NCBI GenBank assembly: GCA_963921935.1
Contig: OY998175.1
Location: forward strand, 304,257,484-304,321,483
Length of the DNA: 64,000 bases
Reading direction: 5' to 3'
DNA from: Galeruca laticollis
Taxonomy: Eukaryota > Arthropoda > Insecta > Coleoptera > Chrysomelidae
Both the position numbers and the translations under genes were made by a program. A model generated the notes under the pieces. That model was not told the DNA's origin, did not search any database, and saw only the letters and a program-made list of their open reading frames with translations. Below are positions 42,180-52,786 of this stretch, piece after piece. The stretch's first letter is position 1. Each line of letters begins with the position of its first letter.

Positions 42180-43929
42180 ATGGAGTGGACAGAAGAATCT
42201 ACCCTGGATTTCATAAATAGTTATTGTAATAAAGAAATTTTGTGGGATGCAAAACATCCCAAATACTATAATAAAATAAAGAAGCATGATGCTTGGGAAG
42301 AACTTGCTGTAGAGTTTCAGACAACAGTAGATAAATGCAAAAAAAATTAATGTTCTTCTGTCAGGGCGAGAGAAAGCAAACATTAAAAAGAGCCACGGTA
42401 CGGGTAAAGGTAAGTTTGAATAATTGAAAATTAATTTCTTTTCTATTTTGTTTATTTACTTTTCAATTACAAATTTTATTTTTATTTATTACAGGGCTTT
42501 CAGATATCTATGAAAGTAGTTGGTTTGCCTTTAAAAGTTTGCTATTCCTTTGGGACAAAAACAAGGTTCGGGAAAGTATAAAACGAATTACGAATTACGT
42601 AGTGTGCCACAAAAGTCGATCTTCGTTTTGAAAGTACGATGAAAATTCGTCTCTAATTTGTGTTGCATTTTCGGTTGGTCTTCTGGGAATATTTCTAAGT
42701 TTGTTATAGTTTTATACTTTCCTTCTACAAGCTTTCCATCAATTTCTGTATTGAAGGTTACATGTGGCGTATACAAAGCACAAGATGTGGAACTTTCTCT
42801 TAAAAAATTATGTAGATGAGCTACTGCCATTATAACTAATTCAGCTTTTCTGGGTTCAAGTAACATCGGTTCACGAAGTACTCTGAAAACGGCTAAGGCG
42901 ATGCCAAATATATTTTCTACAGTTCTTCGTGCGCGAGATAATCTGTAGTTAAACACTCTTTGCAATGATCCTTTAGGATGTATTCCCGAAAACGGCTTCT
43001 GGTTCAGATAAATTTAAGTCATTCCGCTCTAATTTTTTGTGAAGCGAGCAGTTTTTAGAGATACCACCATCTGAAATTCTTCCTTGGCCTCCAGCATCAA
43101 CATACAAAAACTTATAATTAAAGAACCCGCTTCCGGTGTTAATTGGAGCTTGTAGAACAACATGCTTCCCATTTAAAGCAACCAGACAATGTGAAAAGTT
43201 CCAGGTGTCTCAAACTGTTTTGCCACTTCTAACCATCTTTCTGGTGTTGAAGGTATCTGTAAAAATTAAAACAAATTTCGTTAAAACAAATTATACAGTG
43301 CGCCAAAAATAGGACATATTTTTATTTTCTAAATAAGTTTGTTTATTAAATACTCATTTTAAATTATTTTTAATTTTAGATTGTACACGAAGAAGGAGAT
43401 AATGATGAAAAGCAAATATCGGGTGATGAAGGAACATTAGCAGATAACGATAAAAATTCTGCTGTACAAGAGAATCGGGAGAATATAGAAAATGTACCGA
43501 AAAGAAAAGCGATGAAGCGACACCTAGTAGGAAACGCCAAAAGAGGAATGAATATTCTGAGAAATTAGATAAAGCTTTTAAAATACTGTCAGAAGCATTA
43601 GCAAACGCTAGAAACCCACAGGAGCAAAACGAATGTCAAATATTTGGAAATCTTGTGGCTAAAATCTGGCCAAATATTCTCTTGAATTACAAAGTACTGT
43701 ACAACAAGATATTATGTTAATTTTGTTTAAAGCAGACAAGACCCATCTCGAACAAAGTTCAACCAATTTTCATCATTCGCAATCATACCGTACTCATACT
43801 CTTCAGTCATTCTTTGCAAATTCTGTGCCACAACATTCTCAATTTGAACAGTATCAGGATAGCCAAGCTTCCAGTTTTACACAACAGCATTCACAGGTAC
43901 CATCTCCAGCATACAGTGCGACTATTTAA
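42180..43929 (+). pseudogene. Harbinger-2 MADF-BESS protein, three exons, frameshifted
   Basis: The start is ATG 42180. Exon 1 (42180-42409) encodes the first half of a MADF domain (WTEESTLDFINSYCNKEILW, KKHDAWEELAVEF), with a one-base shift near 42345. Exon 2 starts at 42495 after TTACAG and completes it (SDIYESSWFAFKSL, FLWDKNK). Its donor is unclear, perhaps GTAGTG at 42599. Exon 3 (43380-43929) has an acidic linker and a BESS-like motif (FGNLVAK, then SLELQSTVQQDIMLILF) in shifted frames, ending in a Gln/Ser-rich tail. MADF proteins are the DNA-binding partners of many Harbinger transposases. Exon 3 lies inside the transposase intron, and the second transposase exon lies inside the MADF intron 2. 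Confidence 0.7.
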
Positions 43930-44093
43930 AAACTTACAATGGGCTATATCTCACGAACGAAAGATGATATCAAAAAATGTTCAAAACCGTTTCTAGGATA
44001 GGAACGGGGAACTAAAATGACATACAAAAGAACTCGCCCCCATCAACCCCCTAGGCCCCACCTACACCAACTGAAAAAGTTTAAAAGGCAGAC

Positions 44094-44257
44094 CCCTACT
44101 TGTGATACATCATTGAAAAGCCTACAAAAAATGCTATCCAACGGTATGAATAATAATGGTACAGGATGTATCAATAATCACCAAATTATTATCTAACAAT
44201 TTTAATAACAAACGTAGGAACCCTACTTGTGATACAATGTTAAAAATCTTTAAAGGC
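44094..44257 (+). repeat. Short diverged direct repeat
   Basis: CCCTACTTGTGATACA occurs at 44095 and 44221 with similar following bases. Between 43930 and 44257 nothing else was recognised. Confidence 0.45.
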
Positions 44258-44292
44258 CAATAATTATTTATCAAGAAAAGACTTTTTTATAT

Positions 44293-44377
44293 TTTGGTAC
44301 AATGATTTATTTAGCAGAGCGCTTTCAGTTTAATAACAAACCATCCTCAGTGCCCCATGGTCAGGGTGTACAACAAA
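44293..44377 (-). ncRNA. Hammerhead ribozyme candidate, left arm of copy 1
   Basis: Inverted copy of the motif described at 44756-44840; the core CTGAGGA is at 44350-44344 on the minus strand. Confidence 0.6.
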
Positions 44378-44755
44378 TCATCACATTTAGAAGCAACATA
44401 CACGAATTAAAATACAATGCTTAGCACACAGTCAGCATCCAATGAAACAATAATAATAAAAACAACACCTTCAACCCATTGTCCAATGGATAAATCCCTG
44501 AAATAGGGAAGAAATTTTTAACTCAATGAGTCAGCTGTTTGACATACGACAACTGCAAATGATACATTCATCATTTGCAGTTGTCGTATGTCAAACAGCT
44601 GACTCATTGAGTTAAAAATTTCTTCCCTATTTCAGGGATGTATCCATTGGACAATGGGTTGAAGGTGTTGTTTTTATTATTATTGTTTTATTGGATGCTG
44701 ACTGTGTGCTAAGCATTGTATTTTGATTCGTGTATGTTGCTACTAAATGTGATGA

Positions 44756-44840
44756 TTTGTTGTACACCCTGACCATGGGGCACTGAGGATGGTTTGTTAT
44801 TAAACTGAAAGCGCTCTGCTAAATAAATCATTGTACCAAA
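44756..44840 (+). ncRNA. Hammerhead ribozyme candidate, right arm of copy 1
   Basis: Order on plus: outer stem I TTTG-TT-GTAC (44756-44765) pairs with GTACCAAA (44833-44840); inner stem I GCA (44780-82) with TGC (44817-19). The core CTGAGGA (44783-89) precedes one extra U, then stem II GGTTT/AAACT around a 6-base loop. GAAA (44807-10) leads into a self-complementary stem III AGCGCT, and C17 is at 44816. The layout is the type I hammerhead, the same as in the PLE-1 pLTR, with different stems. Different bases with the same pairing argue for function. Stem II closes on a G-U pair, so activity is uncertain. Confidence 0.62.
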
Positions 44841-44919
44841 ATATAAGAAAGTCTTTTCTTGATAATTGTTTTTTCTCTGGTACACTCAGCTGACTTCACT
44901 CATTTTTCAATAATTATTT

Positions 44920-47162
44920 TCAATGATAAGTGTCCGAGGGGACTTTTTGCTGTTGAATAAAAGCTTAAATTTGCCGTCTTTGCAAAAACAAGTTGTAAAC
45001 ATCTATAACGAGAAAAACCTACTAACCCTCTCAGTGCTCGTTATAGGTATGCGGGTTGTCTCACGTCGTACAACCCGTGCTCGCCAGTCGACTAGCTTCG
45101 ACTCGAAGAAGGGGTGAATTCTTCAAAAAAATTATTAAGTTCACAAAAAGGGCGCCAGAGAAGTTTTGGCAAGCACCCAAGACTTCTTTAATTAGCCCAC
45201 AACTTCTCAGTGGGTTAACAACACTCACAACACACTCCAAAGGTTAAACTGATAGGTAAGTTATCATAAGAAAATAAAAGTCGGCAAGTTTCCCCTGATT
45301 GAAGCTTCAATTAGTCATTGTGGACCAAAGGTCTCTTTTCGAAATATTTATTACAATATCATTACAAAAATGTTGCAAATAATGTCTGAACTCCGCTGAA
45401 GGCTGTAAACTCAAAATGTAGATAGGCTGAAGGCCGAAATCTACATAAATCCAAAAATTTCTAGCTAATTTATCAGTTACAAACAACTTCAGTAATTAAC
45501 TGTCAAGCAGATTCTATAAACTCTGAGCAGAGCTGAAGGCTTTAAACTCAGGGTGCAGAAGAGCTGAGGGCCCCAAACTACACCGATGTCTCAATTCTAT
45601 AATTCTAGAGAAACGACCAAATAGTTCATGTACAATACCTCAAAAATACAACGATAATATATATCAAAATTAACAATGTACAGTTACAGGGGTTCACACT
45701 TCCGCAATTTATACCAATATCAATATAAATATATTTACTTGCATAAGCATAACATTTAAATAGCGAACGAGTTTAGCGTTGCTAGAGAAAATACAATTCA
45801 AAAGTATGTACGGCGCAAGTTATATGCATAAAATCTTCAGGATTAGAAAAATCCACTAAATGTCGCAGTACCAGGTAGGTACCGTAGTATCTTAGCGTAT
45901 TTTAAACTATAAGCAAGATTTCAAATTTTTAAATACAAAGTACAAGTGTAAAGCGAGATTATAATAATTGCCGCACAAAAAAAGAAATAAAACTTTATAT
46001 GAAAAACGGTGATATGTGACGCATAAATGTGAATATAAAAATGAAAATGAAGAATAAAAAAAGGAAACTGTTCACTTATCCTTTTTGCGGAACCAGAACA
46101 GGAACTGATGTTGCTCCAGACTATTCCAGCTCTCCTGGAACTGGTATCACTGGCTCATTAAATTCCAATCAGTGATTTTAATATCCACATACAAAAACCC
46201 CCCTAAAATAGAGAAACGAATTAGCCTCTAAATAGGGTTTCCATTTTACCCTGGTCAAATTTTCGACATACCCCCGTAATATCCCATTATACTGATTATA
46301 TTAACAACACCCGAAATCCGCAAACAATCATACATCCTGACTTTTAACTGTATAAAAGCCATTTACACTGAGAATAAAAACTATATGACTGTTTTTTTCC
46401 GCTTAGCAAAAAACTACAATACCAAAAAAAAACCATAATATCAAAACTATGTCGTTGGACACATCCCTGAACATTTATACAACCCCCGTGATATATTCTT
46501 ATTTCAAAAAAAAATATAAAGCAATGAAGAATATGAACTAATAAGAATTTATGAAATGCCTCGAAACTATCTCGTGAAATCCATATTACATGCTCCAATA
46601 AACTACGATTCAAAGTTAAAATTTCTACGTTAATAAACCTATAAACTGTTAATTCCGAGAAAGTATTTTCAACCATTTACCTCTATAATGAATCCTTCGA
46701 ACTACGCCGTCTACGGAAATTTACCACGAATACGCAATTCCTTTAATTTCTTCTGTTATCCACAGTCAACGGCCGTTTCTGGACCAGAAGCCTATCGGGT
46801 CGGAGCTGCCAGCTGTCGGTTTCAGCCGTATTTTCCTTCCCCTACGTCGGAATTGTCGGGTTTTTAGTAAAATGCTTATGGCTCCCAGAGCACATGCAAG
46901 AATTTTAAGTTGGAAACGTGTGTTTACTCCTTGACGGCAAATGGAGGACTGAATTTTAACTTCGCACCATCAGCGCTGTGACTTCTCTCCGTCGACAGGC
47001 TAGCAAATATTAAATCTCCGACGGCTCGGAAAATTTTCGCGTTACACATCTGTTTTTTGGTTTCTGTCGCAGTCAATAATTTTTTGTTTATTTGAGACAT
47101 TTAAATGTCATTAGTGTCATCATTGTGTACGATTAGTACTGTCATTCGCTGTAGCTGTCACG
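44920..47162. other. Unannotated stretch inside Harbinger-2
   Basis: No gene recognised. 45390-45590 repeats the phrase GCTGAAGGC/GCTGAGGGC at least four times with TAAACTC nearby, a degenerate internal repeat. Open frames at 45056 and 46344 have no motif. 46740-47060 is more GC-rich and may be the 5' flank or inverted end of the DD41D relic that starts at 47163. Confidence 0.4.
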
Positions 47163-48243
47163 ATGGTTTACAGTATACCTGAACGTGTGGAGATCATTTT
47201 CATATTTGGCTCCCAGAACCAGTGTTATTTACGAACAGCTCAAATATTTAATGAGAAGCATCCGGACAAACATGTAAGTCACGTGTATATCCGCGATTTA
47301 GTTGAAAAATTTAGAGAAACGGGATCAGTGCCAAATAAAAAAAAAGGTATGCCCCAAGATTATTGAATGAAGCGAGCCAAGTTGAGGTCCTTGGGCAATT
47401 TGCAATAGAGCCTACTGCATCAACACGTCAGGTATCTATAATGACAGGATTATCACGTGAGTCGGTCAGGAAGGTGTTGAAATTACATAAGTTTCACCCG
47501 TACAAAACGCAAATTCTTTAAGAACTATGCGATGATGACCCAGACCGACGAATTGAGTTTTTTGAACTAATGACTGAAATAATTCGCGTTGAACCTAGAC
47601 TATTGAAAAATATTTGTTTCAGTGATGAATGTACGTTTATGATGAATGGCAATGTGAATAAACAAAACTGTCGGTACTGGAATGATACGAACCCACATCG
47701 ATTTAGAGAAGGTCACACTCAATACCCTGAAAAACCTAATGTCTGGGCAGGGATAATAGGGGATGCTTTAATTGTCTCCTTGTTTATACCAGGTAATTTA
47801 AATGGCGACACTTATCTGGATATGCTGGAAAACACCATCCAACCTTTAATTGTGCATGAATTAGAGAATCAACGGGATGACCAAGGCAATCTAGCTCTAG
47901 AAGAAGATTTGCTGCACTACTAACAAGATGGAGCACCTCCTCACTATGCAGCTGCAGTTAGGCACTGGTTGGATACTAATTATCCGAACAAATGGATTGA
48001 AAGGAGAGATTCTATTGAGTGGCCACCGAGGTCATCAGGCTTAGCGCCACCTGATTTTTTTTATGGGGTTACCTCAGGTCAGTTGTGTATAAAACTCAAC
48101 CTGTGCCACTTGGGGACTTGCGGGAAAAAATTACTCAAGCATGTCGCGCTATTACTAGAACAACATTTGTCAAAGTTGGTGCAGAATTTGAAAATAGGCG
48201 GTACTATTGTTTACAAAACCCACTTTGAACATTTACTTCATTG
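47163..48243 (+). pseudogene. DD41D-type transposase relic, second family
   Basis: The start is ATG 47163 (MVYSIPERVEIIFIFG), with the helix-turn-helix region RTAQIFNEKHPDKHVS and KFRETGSVPN, the same architecture as the element at 17860. The frame breaks near 47340, and the catalytic part runs at 47570-48243: Asp in CFSDECTF, Asp in QDGAPPHY just after a stop (TAA at 47921), Asp in APPDFF. I count 41 residues between the second and third Asp, which gives DD41D. The C-terminal part after FFYG is shifted. All three catalytic acids survive, but stops and shifts make it inert. Its 3' side ends at PLE-2, and no right inverted end was found. Confidence 0.8.
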
Positions 48244-48244
48244 A

Positions 48245-49310
48245 CATTTCAATGGAGAGGTTTATAGCAGTAAAGATGGTTTGATTATGGGCAACCCTCT
48301 CAGCCCCCTACTAGCAGAAATTTTCATGGATAATATAGAAAAAATAATTCATGAACACCCCCTTAGTAAAAAATGTATGTACTGGCACCGATATGTGGAC
48401 GATATTTTAGCTAGCTTCATCGATACAAATAGACAATTAGAGAGCTTCATTACTTACATAAACTCACTCGATTCACAATAATATCAAATTTACCGTAGAA
48501 CTTGAACAAAATAAGTCTATAAACTTTCTAGACCTTACAATTTCCAATATAAATAATAAACATGGTTTTTCTATATTTCATAAACCATCACATACAGATA
48601 TTACAATTCATAATAGTTTGGTCCACCCATTCAGTCATAAACTAGCAGCTTTCAATAGTATGATACACAGACTCTTAACAGTCCCATTAAATATTAATAA
48701 TTATACCAAAGAATTAAATATCATAAAACAAATAGCAGTTAATAATAATTACGATCCAAATTTAATTGACAATATCATAAATAAAAAGATAAAAAAACAG
48801 ACTTTAGAACAAGTATTCCCTTCAGATAAAAATAATAAACAATTTAAAAGCTTAACATATTTTGAAACACCATCCTTAAAAATTAAATCATTTTTAGAAA
48901 CTTTAGACATGAATATTTCCTTTAAAACTGATCACAATTTATCCAAATTCATTAAAAATAATAAATCTAAATCTTCAAAATTAAACAAATCAGGAGTTTA
49001 TAAATTAAAATGTGGTAATGACAATTGTGATAAAATTTATATCGAAAGAACTTTTAGAAATTTTAAAACTAGAATTTCGGAACACAAACGTAGCTATGAC
49101 AACAAAAAATTAGATTCTAACTATTCAAATCATTTATTAGAAAACCAACACATTTTCGACCCAAATTTTGAAATTCTCCATGTAGTCGGTAAATCCTTTA
49201 GTTTAAATTTATTAGAGGCACTAGAGATTAACAAAAATAAATATTCAGGCAATCTCCTTAACCACCAAATAGATATCAATCAGTCTCTTTTATTGAACCT
49301 CTTTACCTAG
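48245..49310 (+). pseudogene. PLE-2 RT C-terminal half and GIY-YIG endonuclease
   Basis: The frame starts at the truncation point with HFNGEVYSSKDG and holds RT motifs MGNPLSPLLAEIFMDNI and YWHRYVDDILASF. A one-base shift near 48475 is followed by the second half: MVHPFSHKLAAFNSMIHRLL and the nuclease GVYKLKCGNDNCDKIYIERT, with RNFKTRISEH following. The Gly of the YIG motif is Glu here (YIE), which would harm the nuclease. Ending at TAG 49308-49310, it keeps the C-terminal half only. It is related to PLE-1 at the level of motifs but clearly diverged. It is inert, and probably arrived by 5'-truncated insertion next to the DD41D relic. Confidence 0.85.
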
Positions 49311-49435
49311 AAGATAGCTTAGGAATGTTTGTAGTGAATGAATTTGCAGGTAATTTCTTTCAATACCATTGTTAACCTTAGTAAATAGATTTAGCACTGT
49401 ATATATTCAGACATTTTTATATTTTACCTTCACTC

Positions 49436-49473
49436 GTTTTGACAAAGCTACTGTGTTAGTGAAACGCGTCAAC
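49436..49473 (+). ncRNA. Degenerate hammerhead-like motif in PLE-2 3' end
   Basis: GTT (49436-38) and AAC (49471-73) can form inner stem I. A core TTGACAA stands where CTGANGA is expected, TACT/AGTG could form stem II, and GAAACGCGTC gives GAAA, a self-complementary ACGCGT stem III and C17. The two core changes should abolish cleavage. Confidence 0.4.
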
Positions 49474-50227
49474 AAAATTAAATTGAACATTAGTTCAAAT
49501 AAATGAAGATTTAAACAAACTATATTGTTTTATTTCATCGTTCAGTATGGATCTTCATCATGTTAAAGCCTCATCTATTCAATTTTATTAATAAAACAGT
49601 TCCTTACCTGTATATTTTCTTTTAATCCTTCTATAATGGCTTCGCACACTTCAGGAACTATAGCACTTATCGATTGTTTAGAAATTTTAAAAAGGTATTG
49701 TAGACTGGTGAAAGAGTCACCAGTCGCCAGAAACCGAATTGTTACTGCCAACCTTTCTTGAATAGAAATTGCCGTTCTCCATCTAGTATCTTTTCGTGCT
49801 ATTTTGGATCCAATTAAATTAATCAAGTATTCGAAGTCTGTTGGAGACATTCTAGTAAAATTTTTGTAAAGGCCACTAGTTGCCTGAAATTTTAAATCCA
49901 ACAGGAAATGATTTCCGCTTTACACACATCTATTAGTATACAACCGGGTCTGCCACCAGCGCAGCGTCTTTTTATATATTTTTTTAACTAAGTAATGCAT
50001 GTATATATAAGCTGCTGCAACAACCTCCATTGCACACAAGAAAAAGACTAATTTAATTGTTCTGTTTTAGTAAAGACGGAACGGCAAAATGTCCTGTTTA
50101 TAAGATACACGACGATGTATTGATACGCTATATTTGTTGACACGCCGTATCTTCGATGCGTAACAAACAATTGTTGCGCGACGGAGTTACGATACGAAGT
50201 TTTGTTCTATGTCTGTACCTACCTTTA

Positions 50228-50335
50228 TAAAACTATCAACCCAATTCCAATAGACGAAAAAAGAAGATAAACCAATGTACCTGAAATCTGTTCAACTTCC
50301 TCGCTAAACCTCAGAGTTAAAATTTCGAAGGGAGG
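50228..50335 (+). pseudogene. Errantivirus-like provirus: env end and polypurine tract
   Basis: Sequence after the Harbinger-2 target duplication continues the provirus interrupted at 41933. GAAGGGAGG at 50327-50335 is a good polypurine tract, directly before the LTR. Confidence 0.55.
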
Positions 50336-50552
50336 AATTATATCGCTGTTTTCCATGGAACCTCCAACGTCAGCTGATTCTCATACTCATGCAAACTTGT
50401 TATTTCTGCATTTTTTACCTTATTAGAATTATATTTTTGTAGGTAACTTTTTTGTCAATCTTTCACTTGTAAACTTAAAAATATCTAATCAAATTAGTTA
50501 GTTGTGTAAATAAAGTTTATAAAAAAGCAATTTCGAGTATCAAATATATTTC
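50336..50552 (+). repeat. Errantivirus-like 3' LTR
   Basis: About 217 bp, beginning near AATTATATCGCTG after the polypurine tract and ending near AATATATTTC. An inverted relative at 56566-56787 shares most of it (for example CTAATCAAATTAGTTAGTTG). AATAAA lies within it at 50511. Boundaries come from the comparison of the two copies. Confidence 0.7.
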
Positions 50553-52240
50553 TCACTCATATGTAATTGTACCAACAACCTCATGATTCTAGTATTCACT
50601 GTATAATTCAGTACCACTAATTCAAGAATGCATTCATTCCTACGACATTGAGAATCCACTTCCTGCTTTTGATATCAAACAGTTTTTTACATAAGGCGAT
50701 AGTTTCCGAAACGTGCCTTCTTCGAGAGCAACACTTACAATTATTGCGTCACTTACAATATTTTTGATAAATCTTTTTTGTGTTATTCCTTGACCCGATT
50801 GATTAAGCAGTTTTATTATTCTCTTTTGTTATTTGCTTTCTTTACTTATACAACTAAAACGCAGTTTGATATTGCAATATTATTGAGGATTTTCAGAGTA
50901 TTTATTTCGTTGATAATCACCTTAGCAATTCCTCAGTACTGTATATACAGTCACTAGACACCCCTTGTAGTGTTGAGCCGCATAAATACTTCGTAGAACC
51001 GCTTTCAGGGGTGGTTAAAACCCCATCAATTCAGCAGTTTCTCGCTTATTTATCTCCATAGAGTCCAGTCCCTTATTTCCTTATAACGATTCCCATTATT
51101 CTTAAATCCTCCTCTACTTTTTTCAGCCACTCTGGGTCTTCCTTGTCTTCTCGTACCTCAATTTTTGTAACCCCTGTATTCTATATCTTAACTATCATTA
51201 TAGCGTGTTTTACAATTTTCCGCATGAAACGTCACCTTAAAAATAAAATGAAAAATAGCCCTTTCAAATTAGCCTATAATTTCCAATTCTCTTATTATTG
51301 TTAGTGTTTCCTTAACAGCTCGCTCTCTGATGCATTTCCCTTTCTCAACGTTTTTATATCCCAGATTAATGATGCACGAATGAGTTTCAAGGTCACGAGA
51401 TACGACCTTTTCGTAAAATAAACTCGACGTACGGTTCTTTGAAGTTTCCGTTATCTCAGCGGGAGTTACTAACAATGAGCACCGGGACACAGATTTCTAT
51501 TAGCCTGAAAAGGAATAGGAGCTACGTAAAAAGCAAAGCTCACGTGAAAATATGTTTGGGGAACAATAATTGAAACGTGAAATGTAGGGTACTAGGAAAT
51601 GGAGTAATAAAAGAAATGAAGTTCATAGAAATATTTATAGCGTTTTCCAATGGAACTGGATCAATAAATATTGAGTCTTTTAGTTGCAGTAATATAGCAA
51701 TGATTTCGCAGTTACCTAGAAAGTTTTTGATATTAGTTTCGTTAACTTATTGCCGACTCTCCCTTCCTTTTGAATCGTTCCTTGGTAAGGAAAATTCATT
51801 TCAAGACTATTTTTTTTATTTTTACTTTTAATGTGGCAACAATTATTTCAAATTGTAAAAATTCCACTGTACCTGCTAGTTCACCGCTAAGATCATGCAG
51901 TTACCTCTCACGTTAGGATATCGCCCACGCTTGCATTATGCTAGGATTTTGCTCACAATAGGATACTGCTCACGTTCCTGTTGATCATAGCTGAGAGCTG
52001 CAACACAACCGTCTTTATAAGATAAGTTCACTGAGGAGGAGTTTCCAGCCAAAGATTTTATTAGTTTAAAAGCATTTGTATCTTGTTAAGAGATGAGGTC
52101 ATAGACGATTACGTTGAGAAAGAGTTATTTGTAAAACAAGTGTCACGAGTACTACAGAAAGTTATTGTGGCACAAGTTTTACACAACATTTTTTATAATT
52201 CGCATTTATTTAATTGTTTAAATAAAATAGAGTTTCCTAT
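50553..52240. other. Unannotated AT-rich stretch
   Basis: Small frames (51269, 51577, 52083) have no motif I recognise. A weak repeat of CTCACGTTAGGATATCGCCC and related phrases occurs at 51908-51980. No target duplication or inverted end was recognised. Confidence 0.4.
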
Positions 52241-52245
52241 AATCC

Positions 52246-52390
52246 CTGTTTTTAAACTAGGAGTGGTTTGAATTTAAGTTGGCAATTCTGGAGATTCCTA
52301 ATTGGTCAGATCACAGATGGTTTTATTCAGCACTTCTGACTTTTGACATATTATGAGCGAATAATTGTGTAAATTGTAAACAAACTTTCA
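52246..52390 (+). repeat. One-ended relic of the CCCTG MITE family
   Basis: It starts CCCTGTTTTTAAACTAGGAG and continues with TTTGAATTTAAGTT, ATTGGTCA and GTAAACAAA in the order found, inverted, at 61725-61868. The other inverted end was not found. Confidence 0.6.
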
Positions 52391-52786
52391 TTTAAGCAGA
52401 AAGAGGATGATTATTTGTTCAAAAAAGAGCTTCTTCGTATATGCTCTTGCGATCTATTTATACTATATCGTGAACAGAATTATTTCAGTAATACATCTTC
52501 ACATACATATCTGGTGATTTATCCCAAAAATCGAACGTTTTGTATACTTATATATTGATTCTATACAATATAAAAATAAACAATTGAGAAATCATTGATA
52601 AATAAACGTTAGCGTACTTTATTCATTAATGTTTTTATTATATAAATCATTCTAATTTACCTTTAATATAATAATTTGCTAGCTAGAACAACGCTAGACC
52701 ATTTTATTTATAATTTGTGTCAAGGTTAAAGTCAAATGTCAAATAAAAATATAACTAAATACAATAACCAACTGTACACTAAAAAT

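Larger units (their letters stand above)
44270..44907 (+). mobile_element. Hammerhead-bearing palindromic retroelement, copy 1
   Basis: Long arms of about 300 bp are inverted copies around the centre near 44575. The left arm starts ATCAAGAAAAGAC at 44270. The right arm ends CTTTTCTTGAT and then runs about 40 bases further (to ACTTCACTCATT), a one-sided tail. A 12-bp target duplication CAATAATTATTT lies at 44258-69 and 44908-19. There is no coding capacity. A second copy lies at 63267-63828. Arms, tail and variable target duplications match inverted pLTR forms of Penelope-like elements. Confidence 0.85.
48245..49545 (+). mobile_element. Penelope-like relic PLE-2, 5' truncated
   Basis: It begins directly inside the RT domain after the DD41D relic and continues through the GIY-YIG region to a 3' UTR with a degenerate hammerhead-like motif at 49436-49473. 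It is a different lineage from PLE-1. Confidence 0.8.
42588..49901 (-). pseudogene. Harbinger-2 transposase, two exons split by a 6.3-kb intron full of insertions
   Basis: Minus strand. An upstream exon (49901-49610) encodes RMSPTDFEYLINLIGSKIA and RLAVTIRFLATGDSF, and ends in CAG before GTAAGG. The next exon starts at 43259 after TTTTTACAG, and the phase agrees. It encodes PERWLEVAKQFE, then a site where Harbinger enzymes have Asp-Gly and this copy has ALNGKHVV (AAT, 43171-43173), GGQGRISDGG, and the final Glu region SRARRTVENIFGIALAVFRV. Several one-base shifts lie between 43250 and 42960. The enzyme is dead at its first catalytic Asp. The intron holds the palindromic element, the DD41D relic, PLE-2 and MADF exon 3. 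Confidence 0.75.
41934..50224. mobile_element. PIF/Harbinger element Harbinger-2 with nested insertions
   Basis: Inverted ends start AGGTGCGTACAGACATA on the left (41934) and AGGTAGGTACAGACATA on the right (inverted, ending 50224), with about 45 bp of further similarity (AACAAAACTTCGTATCGTAAC). The 3-bp target duplication TTA (41931-33 and 50225-27) is the Harbinger hallmark. It carries a MADF gene on plus and a transposase on minus whose exons interleave. Inside lie a hammerhead palindrome, a DD41D relic and PLE-2. Confidence 0.9.

Noticed and set aside
44270..44907. Palindrome as an assembly artefact
   Set aside because: Arms differ by a few bases, a one-sided tail and a 12-bp target duplication are present, and an independent copy exists at 63267. 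A chimeric read join would not give these.
44270..44907. Palindrome as an ordinary DNA-transposon MITE
   Set aside because: Target duplications of 12 and 14 bp, the one-sided tail and the variable centre do not fit cut-and-paste elements; hammerhead motifs and likeness to inverted pLTRs favour a Penelope origin.
46344..46676. 110-codon minus-strand frame
   Set aside because: Phe/Tyr-rich translation of AT-rich DNA, no motif and no conserved context.
49436..49473. Functional hammerhead in PLE-2
   Set aside because: The core reads TTGACAA; both departures from CTGANGA fall on bases needed for catalysis. Kept only as a degenerate motif.
41934..50224. Two separate Harbinger elements, one per gene
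   Set aside because: Only one pair of matching ends with TTA duplications was found, and the transposase exons on both sides of the insertions join in phase, so a single element explains the data.
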